A stretch of 64,000 nucleotides of DNA from Sarcodiotheca gaudichaudii. Taxonomy: Eukaryota; Rhodophyta; Florideophyceae; Gigartinales; Solieriaceae. The stretch lies in assembly GCA_032355985.1 (NCBI GenBank), contig JAUKVZ010000008.1, positions 1 through 64,000 of the forward strand, written 5' to 3'. Both the position numbers and the translations under genes were made by a program. This document shows, one piece after another, positions 1 through 9,300 of this stretch. The notes beneath the pieces were generated by a model, which had not been told where the DNA came from, did not search any database, and saw nothing but the letters and a program-made list of their open reading frames with translations. How positions within the stretch are numbered: position 1 is the first letter of the stretch; the number at the start of each line of letters is the position of its first letter.

Positions 1-125
1 ATGAACGCCTCGGCGCCATCGCGCTGAGCGTCGAGTGAGTTGAAGTCCTGCTCAAGGCCTTCGTCAGAGCTCTTGCGCGTGTAGATCGCACAGCGGATAC
101 GGGCGGGTGACTTCTCCGCGATCAC
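1..125 (-). CDS. Serine recombinase, N-terminal fragment cut by the window edge
   Basis: A GTG start at 123-125 opens a frame that stays open to base 1 and gives 41 residues. After a short lead the protein reads CAIYTRKSSDEGLEQDF, then NSLDAQRDGAEAF. This is the hallmark start of resolvase/invertase-type serine recombinases: the Y-x-R-x-S motif holds the nucleophile, and the N-S-L-D-x-Q-R motif follows. These enzymes cut and rejoin DNA at specific sites and usually drive mobile elements. The start codon overlaps the stop of the DUF2924 gene (GTGA), so the two are translationally coupled. Only the beginning is visible, so size and subclass (small resolvase or large integrase) cannot be judged. 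The pairing with DUF2924 is common for large serine recombinases in accessory regions. Confidence 0.85.
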   Translation of the reverse strand, partial: MIAEKSPARIRCAIYTRKSSDEGLEQDFNSLDAQRDGAEAF

Positions 126-628
126 GACTCACTCCTCTCTGGCTTGAGGAGACCGAAGAAGTGATAGCCATTCCAGTGGGAGCCGGAGATAGCCTGGGCG
201 ACACCGGAGAGGGACTTGTAGACGCGGCCGTCGTACTCAAATCCATTCGAGAGGACGGTGGCGCGGTACTCGATGCCCTTGAAGATGCGCGTCAGCACAG
301 TCCCGGGCGCCGGCAATCGATCATCACGCTTCGCGACGAGGCGACCGGACACAGTTCTGAGTGACGATGGCGCAGCCTCCACCGTGAATCCCTTCGGCGG
401 CCTGATGCGCACGTCTGCGTCACGAGCGAGCTCTTCGGCTCGCTTCCTGGCGCGTTCGCTCAAGCCGCCTTCTGCCTGTGACTGCAGCCGCCATGCGATG
501 CGCCGGAACAGCCACTGCCTGTTGCCGGATCGCGAGGGCTCGCCGAACAGCTCGGCGTATCGCTCTCGCAGCGCCTTCGCGGGCAGTGTCCGCATGTGCC
601 TGATCTCAGTCTCAACATCCTCAATCAT
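122..628 (-). CDS. DUF2924 family protein
   Basis: 168 residues starting MIEDVETEIRHM. The frame extends further upstream, but the ATG at 626-628 sits behind a strong AAGGAG ribosome-binding site, so this start is preferred. The C-terminal half carries the DUF2924 signature: PGTVLTRIFKGIEY, GFEYDGRVYKSLSGVAQ, then GSHWNGYHFFGL. DUF2924 proteins are small, phage- or island-associated, without an established biochemical role, and are often found directly upstream of a serine recombinase, as here. The N-terminal third (ELFGEPSRSGNRQWLFRRIAWRLQ) is also typical. The gene overlaps the 79-aa gene upstream by 8 bases and the recombinase downstream by 3 bases, so the three form one tight operon. A role assisting recombination is inference from context only. 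Confidence 0.85.
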   Translation of the reverse strand: MIEDVETEIRHMRTLPAKALRERYAELFGEPSRSGNRQWLFRRIAWRLQSQAEGGLSERARKRAEELARDADVRIRPPKGFTVEAAPSSLRTVSGRLVAKRDDRLPAPGTVLTRIFKGIEYRATVLSNGFEYDGRVYKSLSGVAQAISGSHWNGYHFFGLLKPERSES

Positions 629-860
629 CGTCGTCTCCTTCTGTGAACGACTCATCGCCGCGCTTGGACGCGGTTCCTTCGTCGCCACTGAGCCGAGACT
701 CGGGAGAGAGATCAAGGGATGTCGTGAAGTGGGCGGCCTGCGGGTCGATCTGCACCTGTTCGATGACGAAGCGGGCGAGCCCGCCTGCAAGTGTGTTGAC
801 GATGTCAGATCTGCGATGTTCGGCTTGTTGCGCCTGCGCGCGGGGATAGCGCTTCGCCAT
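621..860 (-). CDS. Small hypothetical protein of the recombinase operon (79 aa)
   Basis: 79 residues beginning MAKRYPRAQAQQAEHRRSDI and ending in an acidic DDDD tail. The ATG is preceded by GAGGTGA at good spacing. The gene overlaps the DUF2924 gene by 8 bases, and the three minus-strand genes read as one unit. I do not recognise a named domain. The basic N-terminus followed by VNTLAGGLARFVIEQV looks like a small folded accessory protein. Its position as first gene of a small-ORF/DUF2924/recombinase cassette supports it being real, because overlapping starts and stops are rarely kept by chance. Confidence 0.6.
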   Translation of the reverse strand: MAKRYPRAQAQQAEHRRSDIVNTLAGGLARFVIEQVQIDPQAAHFTTSLDLSPESRLSGDEGTASKRGDESFTEGDDDD

Positions 861-1366
861 GAGTTCACCTCGGCGGGAGTGTCACGTGCGTATTGAACTG
901 GAGGCCGGGCCCCCGGAAGGAGGACGCGCCTCTACAGTTCAATTACGCAATCCGTGTGAACGGCTGCGCGCCTGAAAGCGAGAACCCTCGAGCGCGCCCA
1001 CGCAGCGCCTTCGTGCTGAGCAAGCGACACGGCCACCCAAACGCTTCGAGAGTTCTCGCGACTAGATATGTCCCTTACCGAATAGCTCGCATCGGATGCA
1101 TACGGAGAACGACTCGATATGATGCCTTTGGCATGTTGGCAGGATCAAGGACCAACTCGCGAGTAGCGGTTTCAGCGCAAACGAGAATGCTGAGGGATTG
1201 AGTGCAGTCTTAGTATCACTGCGATGCCGCAGTGAGCTCTTATCACTAGCCTGTGATGCCATCAGAGAGGCAACAACTCAAAAACGCCACGACAAGGTCG
1301 ACTTCCGACCATGACCGCCTTGACTGACATTAAAGGACCGTCGGCGGTTGATCGGAATCGCAAGAG
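861..1366. other. Intergenic stretch without a recognisable gene
   Basis: About 500 bases between the recombinase operon promoter side and the end of the next minus-strand operon. Short frames exist on both strands, but none has a convincing ribosome-binding site, motif or codon use. Composition becomes A+T-richer towards 1250. The promoter of the recombinase operon should lie just above 870. No repeats or obvious attachment site were seen. Confidence 0.4.
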
Positions 1367-1651
1367 TCATCGCAGCCAGTAACCAAGAACCGTTCCTATT
1401 GCTCCGAACGACCATTTCCCGATTGACTCGTCCTCTGGACGTGTGAAAAGAAGCACGAACGCACCCGAAACAACTACGAGCGACAAGACGATTTGCATTA
1501 CGACGCGCGTAAGCTGCCCAGAAAGATCGATTCTCTCTTTGGGCCCTAATAGCTCATCATATTCAGTTGTTTCTGGGCCAAGGTCTAGCGGACGAAGTCT
1601 CGCGCGAACGACTGCCTGCACGAATCGCAACTGATGTCCCCATGAGATCAT
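1367..1651 (-). CDS. Small single-pass membrane protein (94 aa)
   Basis: 94 residues starting MISWGHQLRFVQAVV. The ATG follows GGGAGG at good spacing. One clear membrane segment lies at about residues 50-70 (VVMQIVLSLVVVSGAFVLLF), and a second hydrophobic patch with FGAIGTVLGYWL ends the protein. The end resembles small bacterial proteins that finish in GAIGTVLGYWL, but I cannot assign a role. It lies 42 bases below the secreted His/Cys protein on the same strand and is probably the last gene of that operon. The A+T-richer composition matches its neighbours and differs from the housekeeping part of the window. Confidence 0.65.
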   Translation of the reverse strand: MISWGHQLRFVQAVVRARLRPLDLGPETTEYDELLGPKERIDLSGQLTRVVMQIVLSLVVVSGAFVLLFTRPEDESIGKWSFGAIGTVLGYWLR

Positions 1652-1693
1652 TTGAAGCCTCCCGCAACTCCGTTCTATGGGTGAATGGCAGAT

Positions 1694-2629
1694 TCAGTCG
1701 TCGTGATCCACGACCACGAGCGCTACGATCACTGCGGCTCCGACTGTGGATGCTAGCGCGACGGTACGCGTTCCAGATTCGCAACGGTCGAATGACTCGT
1801 TTAGTTGAATCACCACATCACGAAGGAGCAATTCGGAATTGCTTGCGACTCTCGCCTGAAGCGCTTCCAGAACGCAGGCAACTTCCTCAATTCCAAGACG
1901 TCTTGCTGTTCGAAGCGAATCTCCACCCTCAGCACCTGCTCGAATCGTCTCGCACGATAGTAAGATGCTCTTCCGCTGGCTTGTGTGTACGAGCTCGTAG
2001 AATTCGCTGAGAGCCAGTGTTGATCCATCGTGAAATCTGAGTATTTCGCCGTCATTATGGGAGACTATTATTAGAACTCTGTCACTCCTCGTCTGAACCA
2101 AATCTCGGACTTTATCGGCTGCGTTCCCGACTTCCCGATGCAATCGACGTGCAGATTCAAACATCGAATCTGCTTTGGCGATTTGATTGATCATTCGATT
2201 CGTCTCGGCTTCACTCGGCGCATCGACAACAAATCGACTTGGGTAAGTCAATCGAATGCTGTCTGGCGTCGTCGGGAGCGATACTACTGTCTCCATCCCT
2301 GACACTCTCGTAGATAAAGTCGCGTGAGACTGGATCGGATCTGTTGTCTTCACGCAAAGAGTGGCGCTGCTTCGAGACAGGGCCTTTAAGACAACAGGAT
2401 CTGAGATCGCCTTCTCTCCGATGAGCACGATAGACGTCGGCGGAGCGCTCACTAGGCGAAGGATGTCACTTTGCCTGACGTCAGTTGACAAGTCGATCGT
2501 ATTGGTCGACGCGTCTTCTGGTCTAGCTTCTGGGCGAAGACTGGGGATCTCGGGTCTACAGTCCTGCGCGATGCACAGACCTGTCGAGATCGTTAAGACG
2601 AAAACGATGACTGGCCCTCGCGTTTTCAT
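1694..2629 (-). CDS. Secreted protein with possible caspase-like His/Cys dyad
   Basis: 311 residues from MKTRGPVIVFVLTISTG, which is a Sec signal peptide cleaved near CIAQ-D. The frame runs 5 codons further to a GTG at 2644, but AGGAGG lies just ahead of the ATG at 2627-2629, so this start is preferred. Residues about 184-235 read VLIIVSHNDGEILRF, then SILLSCETIR. That is a beta strand ending in H191 and a second strand ending in C226, the spacing and setting seen in the His and Cys of caspase/CHAT-type folds. The match is by eye and weak; no named family is recognised. A hydrophobic stretch near the C-terminus (VGAAVIVALVVV) suggests membrane anchoring. The gene follows the thioredoxin-like lipoprotein almost without a gap. 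Confidence 0.6.
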   Translation of the reverse strand: MKTRGPVIVFVLTISTGLCIAQDCRPEIPSLRPEARPEDASTNTIDLSTDVRQSDILRLVSAPPTSIVLIGEKAISDPVVLKALSRSSATLCVKTTDPIQSHATLSTRVSGMETVVSLPTTPDSIRLTYPSRFVVDAPSEAETNRMINQIAKADSMFESARRLHREVGNAADKVRDLVQTRSDRVLIIVSHNDGEILRFHDGSTLALSEFYELVHTSQRKSILLSCETIRAGAEGGDSLRTARRLGIEEVACVLEALQARVASNSELLLRDVVIQLNESFDRCESGTRTVALASTVGAAVIVALVVVDHDD

Positions 2630-2640
2630 TTCATTCCTCC

Positions 2641-3597
2641 TCACGGCTCAAGTTCCTTCCATTGTGCGGCAAAACTCCTTGCTGCCGACGTGTTCCAGGA
2701 GGTCAGCCATTCGACTGGGTGACTCCCGAACTTCCCGTTGTCTTGTGAAACGGTGACTGGGAACGTATTCGGACTGTTCTTGGTCTTTTTCGACGTGAAT
2801 ACGACTCTGCCCGCCGGCAGCAAGTCCAAGAAGCCGGGTTCAATTAGAGGACTGCCCCCGTGTTCCGCTTGGATCTCTCGCGCCTGTGCTTCAGCCTCCG
2901 ATTTCGATAAGCCGCGATCCTCTTGAAGCATCGCTGCGATCGTAGGCCACTCGTCTCCGAAGACGAATACGAACTCCAAGTCGTCACGGTACTCAGAAAA
3001 CGCCGCCGAATTCACACACTGTACGAACGTAGTCGAATACGGACACCAGGTTGCGAGTCCAACGATCATCACATTCTTATCCGTGAAGTCGACTGACACA
3101 TCGTCGCCGAACGAATCGCTAAACCAAAGTTCTCGATCTGACTTTGAGACACTCTCCAAGCTCGGGCCGTCAGATGATGTTGACTCGCCATCGCAGCCCA
3201 CAACTGCCGCTGCTCCGAGTGTCAACATTACGAGGCTCTTCAATGGTGATGCTTTCATGCTGTTTCCTCGATAGTGCCAATGCGTCATGATGATTACAAG
3301 TTGCGTCGAGGGCTCGGCCGATCTGGTTTCGAACAACCGGCAATCTTTGACGGGTACGTCTTTGACGACCGCTACCGCATCTACTCCAACGCTCGAGTCC
3401 CGTTCGCTGGCCAGATACTCTCGATAAGTCATCGTTCTAGTTGCGTCAACGGTCCTGCGCGCATCGTACGAGTTGGAGATCCTGATCTCTTCGGGAACAA
3501 GCACTGCCTCGCAGTTACGCCAGTCCTGTGCCAAAGTCTGCGAACTACCGCAAATGACACACGCTAGTGCGAATACTCGTGACGTCGTAGATCTCAT
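2641..3597 (-). CDS. Composite frame: secreted N-terminal part joined to a thioredoxin-like lipoprotein
   Basis: The 318-residue frame contains two starts that each look real. The outer ATG (3595-3597) has AAGGAG upstream and a signal peptide (MRSTTSRVFALACVICGSSQ). The inner ATG at 3256-3258 has AGGAAACAGC directly upstream and opens a lipoprotein signal, MKASPLKSLVMLTLGAAAVV followed by GC (lipobox VVGC). From the inner start the protein is 205 residues with GLATWCPYSTTFVQC at about residues 68-82. This is a thioredoxin-fold strand and turn with a CxxS rather than a CxxC active site, so a redox or chaperone-like role in the envelope is possible. No stop separates the two parts. Either one long pre-protein is made, or the outer part is a remnant gene that lost its stop and the lipoprotein is translated from the inner start. 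Confidence 0.6.
   Translation of the reverse strand: MRSTTSRVFALACVICGSSQTLAQDWRNCEAVLVPEEIRISNSYDARRTVDATRTMTYREYLASERDSSVGVDAVAVVKDVPVKDCRLFETRSAEPSTQLVIIMTHWHYRGNSMKASPLKSLVMLTLGAAAVVGCDGESTSSDGPSLESVSKSDRELWFSDSFGDDVSVDFTDKNVMIVGLATWCPYSTTFVQCVNSAAFSEYRDDLEFVFVFGDEWPTIAAMLQEDRGLSKSEAEAQAREIQAEHGGSPLIEPGFLDLLPAGRVVFTSKKTKNSPNTFPVTVSQDNGKFGSHPVEWLTSWNTSAARSFAAQWKELEP
3259..3270 (-). promoter_or_regulatory. Internal ribosome-binding site before the thioredoxin-like lipoprotein
   Basis: Read on the minus strand, AGGAAACAGC stands directly before the ATG at 3258. Spacing and sequence are near ideal, and the codons that follow encode a complete lipoprotein signal. It supports an independent start inside the longer frame, giving a product encoded by 2641-3258. 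Confidence 0.6.
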
Positions 3598-4188
3598 CGT
3601 GCGTCTCCTTTGTGCCTCTAGGAATCAAAGAGCGCCGTGTGCGTGCGGAGTGATGGGATTGCGACGCGAGCATGAGCACAGATCTCGTGTGAGCGTATCA
3701 AGCAGCAGCAACCAACAGGCGCGCTCCTGCCTTGAACATTTTAGATTCTCTTCGCCGGGCGAGGTTGCAGTTCAGGCGATTCTGCTTGAGACGCGTAGGG
3801 GGGATGTAGGGGGGTATTGAAACGCGCGCCGAACGGTTGGCGCCTCGCGAATCGCACCGACTTGAATCACCCAAGGGCCCAGTCTGCGATTGGTGTCCAC
3901 TGTGATGAGCAATTGGGACAGAATCTGCAGGTTGTGAATTGAGTCAAGTCACTTCAGATAAGCGTGACGATGAATGCATGTTGGGACTCGTGTTGGGGCA
4001 TAATCGCTATGTCGGTAGGCAGAACACTGTCAATAGCAGATGAGGCCTGCAACACTGGTCAGGGTATCGCTCCCTTGCAAGATAAGGGTCTCCTCCCTGA
4101 AGGAGATGGTGTCTCGTCGTGACATGTATTCTGGGGCGCAGACTGCTTTCGACCGAGCATTTCGGTTGCGGTCCGGTCATCTAGGCGG
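3598..4188. other. Intergenic stretch of about 590 bases
   Basis: No frame here has a credible start, motif or codon use. It should hold the promoter of the minus-strand operon (near 3600-3700) and the end of the gene at 4189. A short hairpin TCTCCT-ccctga-AGGAGA lies near 4088-4105, without a T-run. Two runs of six G separated by a short spacer lie near 3797-3813. Nothing else stands out. Confidence 0.4.
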
Positions 4189-4863
4189 CTAGTTCAAGAA
4201 TGCTGCAGCGACACCCGCGAGGTACAGCTCAAGTGCTTCTGCCGCATCCTCCACGGCCTCGTCCTCTCGCAGATCGCTCAGCAAGGTCGAGTAGTCACTT
4301 CGCAGCTGCTCGCCTGTTCGGTCACAGCGCGCTTCCTGCTTCAAGGCTCGCTCCAGCAGATCCCAGTCAGTGAACGATCCTGTCAGCGCTCTGAACTCCG
4401 CCGGGCCGCGGAAGCTTCCTGACGCTCTCAGCTCCTCGAGTCGGTCCACGTTGGCCTGGTCTAGTTCCGCGGTCGCGGTCAACCAGAGCGCGCTGAGGAG
4501 GGCGGCGTGATCGGTCTGCGCATCGGAAAGCTCAATCTCCGCGGTCGCGATGTCGTTGCTCGTCGCCTGATCGGTGACACCCGCAGTCGCTCGGCTTGAT
4601 GCTTCTGACAACTCGCTCGACGCCACATCGATGGCTGTTTCTGCTGCCGCGAGTTGTTCACGCACCGGCGAAACGGTCTGCAATCTTGAGAGCATCGTCC
4701 CAGCGTCCTGTGCGGAGAATCCCGCAAGCACAACAGCCTCCGGCGTGATGCCGAGGCGGCTTGCGACGCGGCTGACCTCAACGGGTTCGGCCGAAGCCGC
4801 AGGCCCTGACGCTGTGGCCGCGAGCAGTCCGATCAACACATTCCACTTTCTTGTGATGTTCAT
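4189..4863 (-). CDS. Secreted alpha-helical protein of unknown function
   Basis: 224 residues from MNITRKWNVLIGLLAATASG, a Sec signal peptide cleaved near ASA-E. The frame continues 27 codons upstream, but the ATG at 4861-4863 with AAGGGGA before it is the natural start. The mature protein is almost wholly helical, rich in Ala, Glu, Ser and Leu with heptad-like spacing (for example QLAAAETAIDVASSELSEA), so coiled-coil packing is likely. The sole Cys lies near the C-terminal third. No family is recognised. It is transcribed away from the DUF1573/RHS operon and shares the palindrome-rich spacer with it, so the two may be co-regulated. Confidence 0.6.
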   Translation of the reverse strand: MNITRKWNVLIGLLAATASGPAASAEPVEVSRVASRLGITPEAVVLAGFSAQDAGTMLSRLQTVSPVREQLAAAETAIDVASSELSEASSRATAGVTDQATSNDIATAEIELSDAQTDHAALLSALWLTATAELDQANVDRLEELRASGSFRGPAEFRALTGSFTDWDLLERALKQEARCDRTGEQLRSDYSTLLSDLREDEAVEDAAEALELYLAGVAAAFLN

Positions 4864-5208
4864 CGCATGTCCCCTTGTCAGGAACGCGCCGCCATCTACA
4901 CGGCGCGAGTGTCGGAGGCGCAGCGCGCGCTGCAGGCGATTCATTCTACGAGCAGCAGTTGATTCTGTTCCAGCGCAATCTTCTCAACTGGGTGAAGTAG
5001 GTGTTGCTTCAACTGTGTTTGGTTGTTGCGCAGTCACTCGTGCGCAAACGGTGTAAACACCTTCCGATAAGCACCGAACAAAATTGTGCGCCGCGCGTAA
5101 GCATCCCCTACTAGGGGATGCGCGCGCACAACATTGTTGCGCAAACTCGCAAGAAAGATGTGAACACAGCGGACGAAAGTGCGTATGTTGCCGCCGAGGA
5201 GTTTCCTC
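4864..5208. promoter_or_regulatory. Divergent control region with several palindromes
   Basis: The 345-base spacer between the helical secreted protein and the DUF1573 lipoprotein holds unusual symmetry. TTGCGCA (5026-5032) faces TGCGCAA (5041-5047) across 8 bases. GCATCCCCTA-C-TAGGGGATGC (5101-5121) is a perfect palindrome with 10-base arms and one central base, framed by TTGTGCGC (5084-5091) and GCGCACAA (5124-5131). TTGCGCAA (5137-5144) is a third copy of the TTGCGCA word. The tight centre and lack of a T-run argue against a terminator and for protein-binding sites. The regulator is unknown. Confidence 0.55.
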
Positions 5209-6255
5209 ATGAGTGTTCGCGGCTCGTGGATTCTGCTTTTGTTTGCGGCAATCACTGCTTGTGAGCAGGACGGATTGATCGCCCCGTCTGCCGCGACGAC
5301 ACCAAGCTCAGCGACGTCTGAAGAAGAACGAGTCGCCTACGAGCTTTCCACACAACATGTTGATTTCGGGGATGTGATCGCGGGGCGCGCTGTCACAGAG
5401 AGTGTCACGATCTCGAATACGGGCGATGCGCCCCTCGTGCTTGAGGGCGTGTCAACGTCCTGCGCATGCACCACGGTGCATGCGGCGTGGAAGAACATCG
5501 CACCGGGCGGATCAGGCGATGTCGAATTCACCTACGAGGCGCCAGTCAGGACGGGGCCTACGCCGCAACGGCAGGGCTCTATTCGGCTCAGTGACGTCAA
5601 GGACAGCATCGAGATCCAACTCACGGCGAATGTCGTGAATGCATGGGGTGTTGAACCGTCCACATTGGACTTCGGCGATGACGGCGTCGCTCACATTGAA
5701 CTGTGGAGCAGAGAAGGGCGCGCGTTCACGGTCTACGGCGTGGAGCCCGGCGATATCGCCGCTGTGTCGCCCGCGTCGACTTCAGCCCGTCACGCGATCA
5801 GGATTTCGCGCACAGACTGGTTAGCTGCGGGCGAGCCCGGGGTTGTGCATATGTCCACTGATCTGCCGGGCGGCGATCGGATCTCGGTTCCGGTTGAGAA
5901 GCGCGTTGATCGGGAAGCGGCGACGTCGAGACTGTCGGTGACGCCGCGGCGTGTGCGGCTGGGGCACATGTCCGCCGGCGACACAAGAGAACTGGCTCTG
6001 ACCGTTCATGGTGTTGAGCGTGATCATCAGAGGTTTCAGGTGTTCACGCATTCCGATGCGTTAAGTGTCGAACTTCACGACGCCGTGTGGAGCGATGGCG
6101 CTGTCGTGCTTCAAGTGCGATTGGCTGCTGAAGCGAGTGGCGTTGTTCATGTCAAGCAGAAGTTGATCGTTCAATGCGGCGAAGCCCAAGGTTCGGTTGA
6201 GCTTCGCGGACGAGTCACAGAACTCATCAGAGACGCATCAGAGACCTCTCACTAG
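5209..6255 (+). CDS. DUF1573 lipoprotein
   Basis: 348 residues. The frame begins earlier, but the ATG at 5209 has GAGGAG upstream and opens a lipoprotein signal, MSVRGSWILLLFAAITAC (lipobox ITAC). The DUF1573 (HYDIN/ASPM-like Ig) domain is at about residues 45-140: HVDFGDVIAGRAVTESVTI, then SNTGDAPLVLEGVSTSCACT. A second, weaker Ig-like unit follows at about 145-235, and a third at about 240-335 (RLSVTPRRVRLGHMSAGDT). Such proteins are usually surface or periplasmic binding or scaffold proteins and are abundant in planctomycetes. It ends 48 bases before the giant RHS gene on the same strand, so both are probably transcribed from the palindrome-rich region upstream. A role in holding or displaying the RHS protein is inference. 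Confidence 0.85.
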   Translation: MSVRGSWILLLFAAITACEQDGLIAPSAATTPSSATSEEERVAYELSTQHVDFGDVIAGRAVTESVTISNTGDAPLVLEGVSTSCACTTVHAAWKNIAPGGSGDVEFTYEAPVRTGPTPQRQGSIRLSDVKDSIEIQLTANVVNAWGVEPSTLDFGDDGVAHIELWSREGRAFTVYGVEPGDIAAVSPASTSARHAIRISRTDWLAAGEPGVVHMSTDLPGGDRISVPVEKRVDREAATSRLSVTPRRVRLGHMSAGDTRELALTVHGVERDHQRFQVFTHSDALSVELHDAVWSDGAVVLQVRLAAEASGVVHVKQKLIVQCGEAQGSVELRGRVTELIRDASETSH

Positions 6256-6303
6256 CGCCGCGAAAGCGGTCATTGTCGCAGCGGAGCTGTTCGGAGCGAA
6301 ATC

Positions 6304-9300
6304 ATGAAGACAGGTGTACTCAAATCGATTTCACGTTCGAGAGCGCTCTTTCTTGGACTCGCGGCCTGCGCCATGTCAGCGCATCATGCGAACGCCGGAA
6401 CGGGAGCGAACGCTGATCTCTTCGACTCCAGATTGGCGGACGGGCTGCAGGCCGGTGAAGGCGCCATCAAGCGGAACAGCATCTTCGACTCGAAGTCCGC
6501 CGGGCCTGTTCCGGGAGGAGCAGGTGTCGCCGACGAGCCGGGAGAGGGAGGCGGCAGTTGTGGATTCTCATGTTGCAATCCTGGCGCGTTTTGCGTGTAT
6601 CGATTCGAAGATGACCTCGGCCGATGCGTGTTCGTCGGCCACTGCGACATTGCAGACGCGATATGCGAAGGTAATTCGCCCACAGAGGACACGCCCGGGC
6701 GTGACGATATGCCATCCACGCAGCCCGTGGACTACGTCTTCGGCGACAAGCAGGAAGGCACGCATGATCTCATCGTCCGACTGACAGGAGAGGACTTTAT
6801 CCTCTCGCGTGGCTACACGAGTGATCCGGCATTCGACGGCGCCGGGCTTGTCGGCGAGAACTGGTTCGCCACGGCGTTCCGCTTCATTTGGGAAGAAGAT
6901 GTGCCGAGCGACGAGCCGTTGCTTCACATGGCCGGCCCCCCCGTGCGGCAGATCACATTTGAGCATGACGATGCGGAGAGTCGATGGGAGGCCGGCGGTC
7001 CCACACCCCAGTACATCATCGAGAGTGATGTCACAATCGACTCGAACAAGTACGCGACGTATGCGCTCATTGAGCCCGGGTTCTGGCGCCAGGATTTTTA
7101 CAGGCCGCACGACGCCTCGGGCGGTTTCACAGCGACACCTGCGACACATGAAGGATTGCTGTTGCAGGAATCCGACATGTACGGCAACACGCGGACGTAT
7201 ACATACGAGGTGTTCGGCACGGCGCTCAGCTCCGACAAGCATCACGCGCGCCTTGGCAAGATCATCTGCGTGCGGCCGGATACGACGACGCCTGTCACTG
7301 AGGCCGAGATCAGATTCACGTGGCAGGATGATGACACGGAGCCGGAGGCAGGTCGCTTACTCAACGTCAAGGTCTTCCGGAACACAGATGCTGTGGCAGT
7401 TGAAACGCAGCGTGTCGAGTACACGTACAAGGCCGATGGTGATGGCCTGCCTGACGATTTGGGCACTGAAGGCGACCTCATTGATGTGCGCAAGTACGTG
7501 CCCGTTGACGAGTCGACAGGCGACGTATCGACCTGGCGATTGCTTGCGACACAGTATCGCTATCACGGCGGAAACGAGAACGAGGAAACCGACACGGATG
7601 GCGATAGCTTCATCGAAGTCGGCGGCGCTCATCAGCTCAAGGCGGTCTTTCTCCCGGAGCAGATCGAATACTTCGCGCAGCAATACTGCGAAGCACATTC
7701 AACCGATGACTCAGTCGCGGACGGCGCCGACGAGCTCCTCAGTCTTGATGATGTCGACGACTGGTTCGAGAACATTGGCGGCCAGTCCGCGTCGCAGTTC
7801 GCACTCGACGCAGCTTCAAAGGTCGTCGCGCAATATGAAGACGCCGGTGAGGGGCGCGTGGTATCTCAGTTCATCATGTCGGAGTGCGGCTGCGGCGGCG
7901 GCGGCACGCATGGCATGTTCTACTACTACGACTATTTCACGTACTCGCCGGGATCACACAGCAACGGAGCGATCTATCACACGCTCGAAGTTGAAGAGCG
8001 ATACTGGAATGGCTCATCGTGGGCGCTTCATCGCACCCACTATCTGGACTCCGGACCTCCTGTTGACGGCGGTGTCTCATATCTGATGAACCGCGCGATC
8101 GTGAGCGGCTCGAAGAAATGGGTCAATCACATCGAGTACGACGCGGCTTCCAGAACGCCCATCCGAAACATGTCTCCTGCCGCGATGTCGAGCTATACCC
8201 CCGGGACCTCGTCAGTTGCGCCGAGCTACACGGCGAGCGCGTCCAGCGGTCTCGTGCAGGCTCTCACCTGGACATCGGACAATCGCATTGAAGGGGAATA
8301 TGTCGGCGACGGCGATCTCGGCGCCATCGGCAACTTCACGCTCGTTCGCAAACGAACGTATGACGCCACTCGCAAACACCTGATCACGAAGATCGAGCGG
8401 TTCCGGGTGGCCGGATCGTCGGCCGCGAATGACGTTGAGACCGTCGAGTTCGACTATGGCTTCCATACCGGTGGTCAGAACGATGTCGCATGGTATGTCG
8501 GTGAGAGTGAAGCGGAGCTTGTGAGCGAGAACGGCCCGGGCGGTACGTACGAGAAGTATCACCTCTTCGACGCATACGGCCGCAAGCATTGGACACGCCT
8601 CCAGGACGGAGCGTTGATCAAGCGCGAGTTCGATGGCGACACCGGAGAACTGACAAAGATCGCACAGAACGCGTTGACGACCGGCATCCCGTCACATTCA
8701 GGATTGACTTCGGGCTGGGGGCGCAACAGCGACGGCGGCAAGCTGGTCACACAGTATGCCGTTGACGATCTCGGGCGCATTCAGAAAATCACCGCGCCGG
8801 GCGACGTCGAGCGGTATGTCCGCCGTGAGATGACTGCTGTCACGGAGCGACCAGATGTTGAGTATTACACGGAAGTCTCGCTTCCAGCCGAAGTCGACGC
8901 ATCCAACGCCAAGTACAGCGGTCCGGCGACGATCACCGTCATGAATGCTTCAGGCGATATGATCAAGACGTCAGACTGGTCGCTGAATATCACGACGCCG
9001 GGGGGGCTGGCGACGGCGTACAGCACGAACACGGAGCTTACGCGCCGAACCGTCAATCACGATGTGTCTGGACTGGCGACTTCCACCAAGGTGTGGCATG
9101 ACATCTCCGGCGACAAGTTCTATGTGACAAGCAGGACATTCGATCGACTTGGTCGAACTGCGACGGTGACAAATTTCGTCGGGACGATTACCCGAAATAC
9201 GTACGACGAACTTAATCGCATAATAAAGGAAGAGAAAGGCACCGATGACTCGGGCACAGGCTCTGATGACATGACGATTGTTATGGAGGCATTCTATGAC

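Noticed and set aside
893-1201. 102-residue plus-strand frame above the recombinase operon
   Set aside because: No start signal, basic low-complexity composition and no motif.
3797-3813. Two runs of six G considered as a G-quadruplex
   Set aside because: Only two G-runs are present; four are needed.
4088-4105. Hairpin TCTCCT-ccctga-AGGAGA considered as a terminator
   Set aside because: Short stem, no T-run, and not placed after a gene end.
5101-5121. Palindrome considered as a terminator
   Set aside because: The centre is one base and there is no T-run, so a protein-binding dyad fits better.
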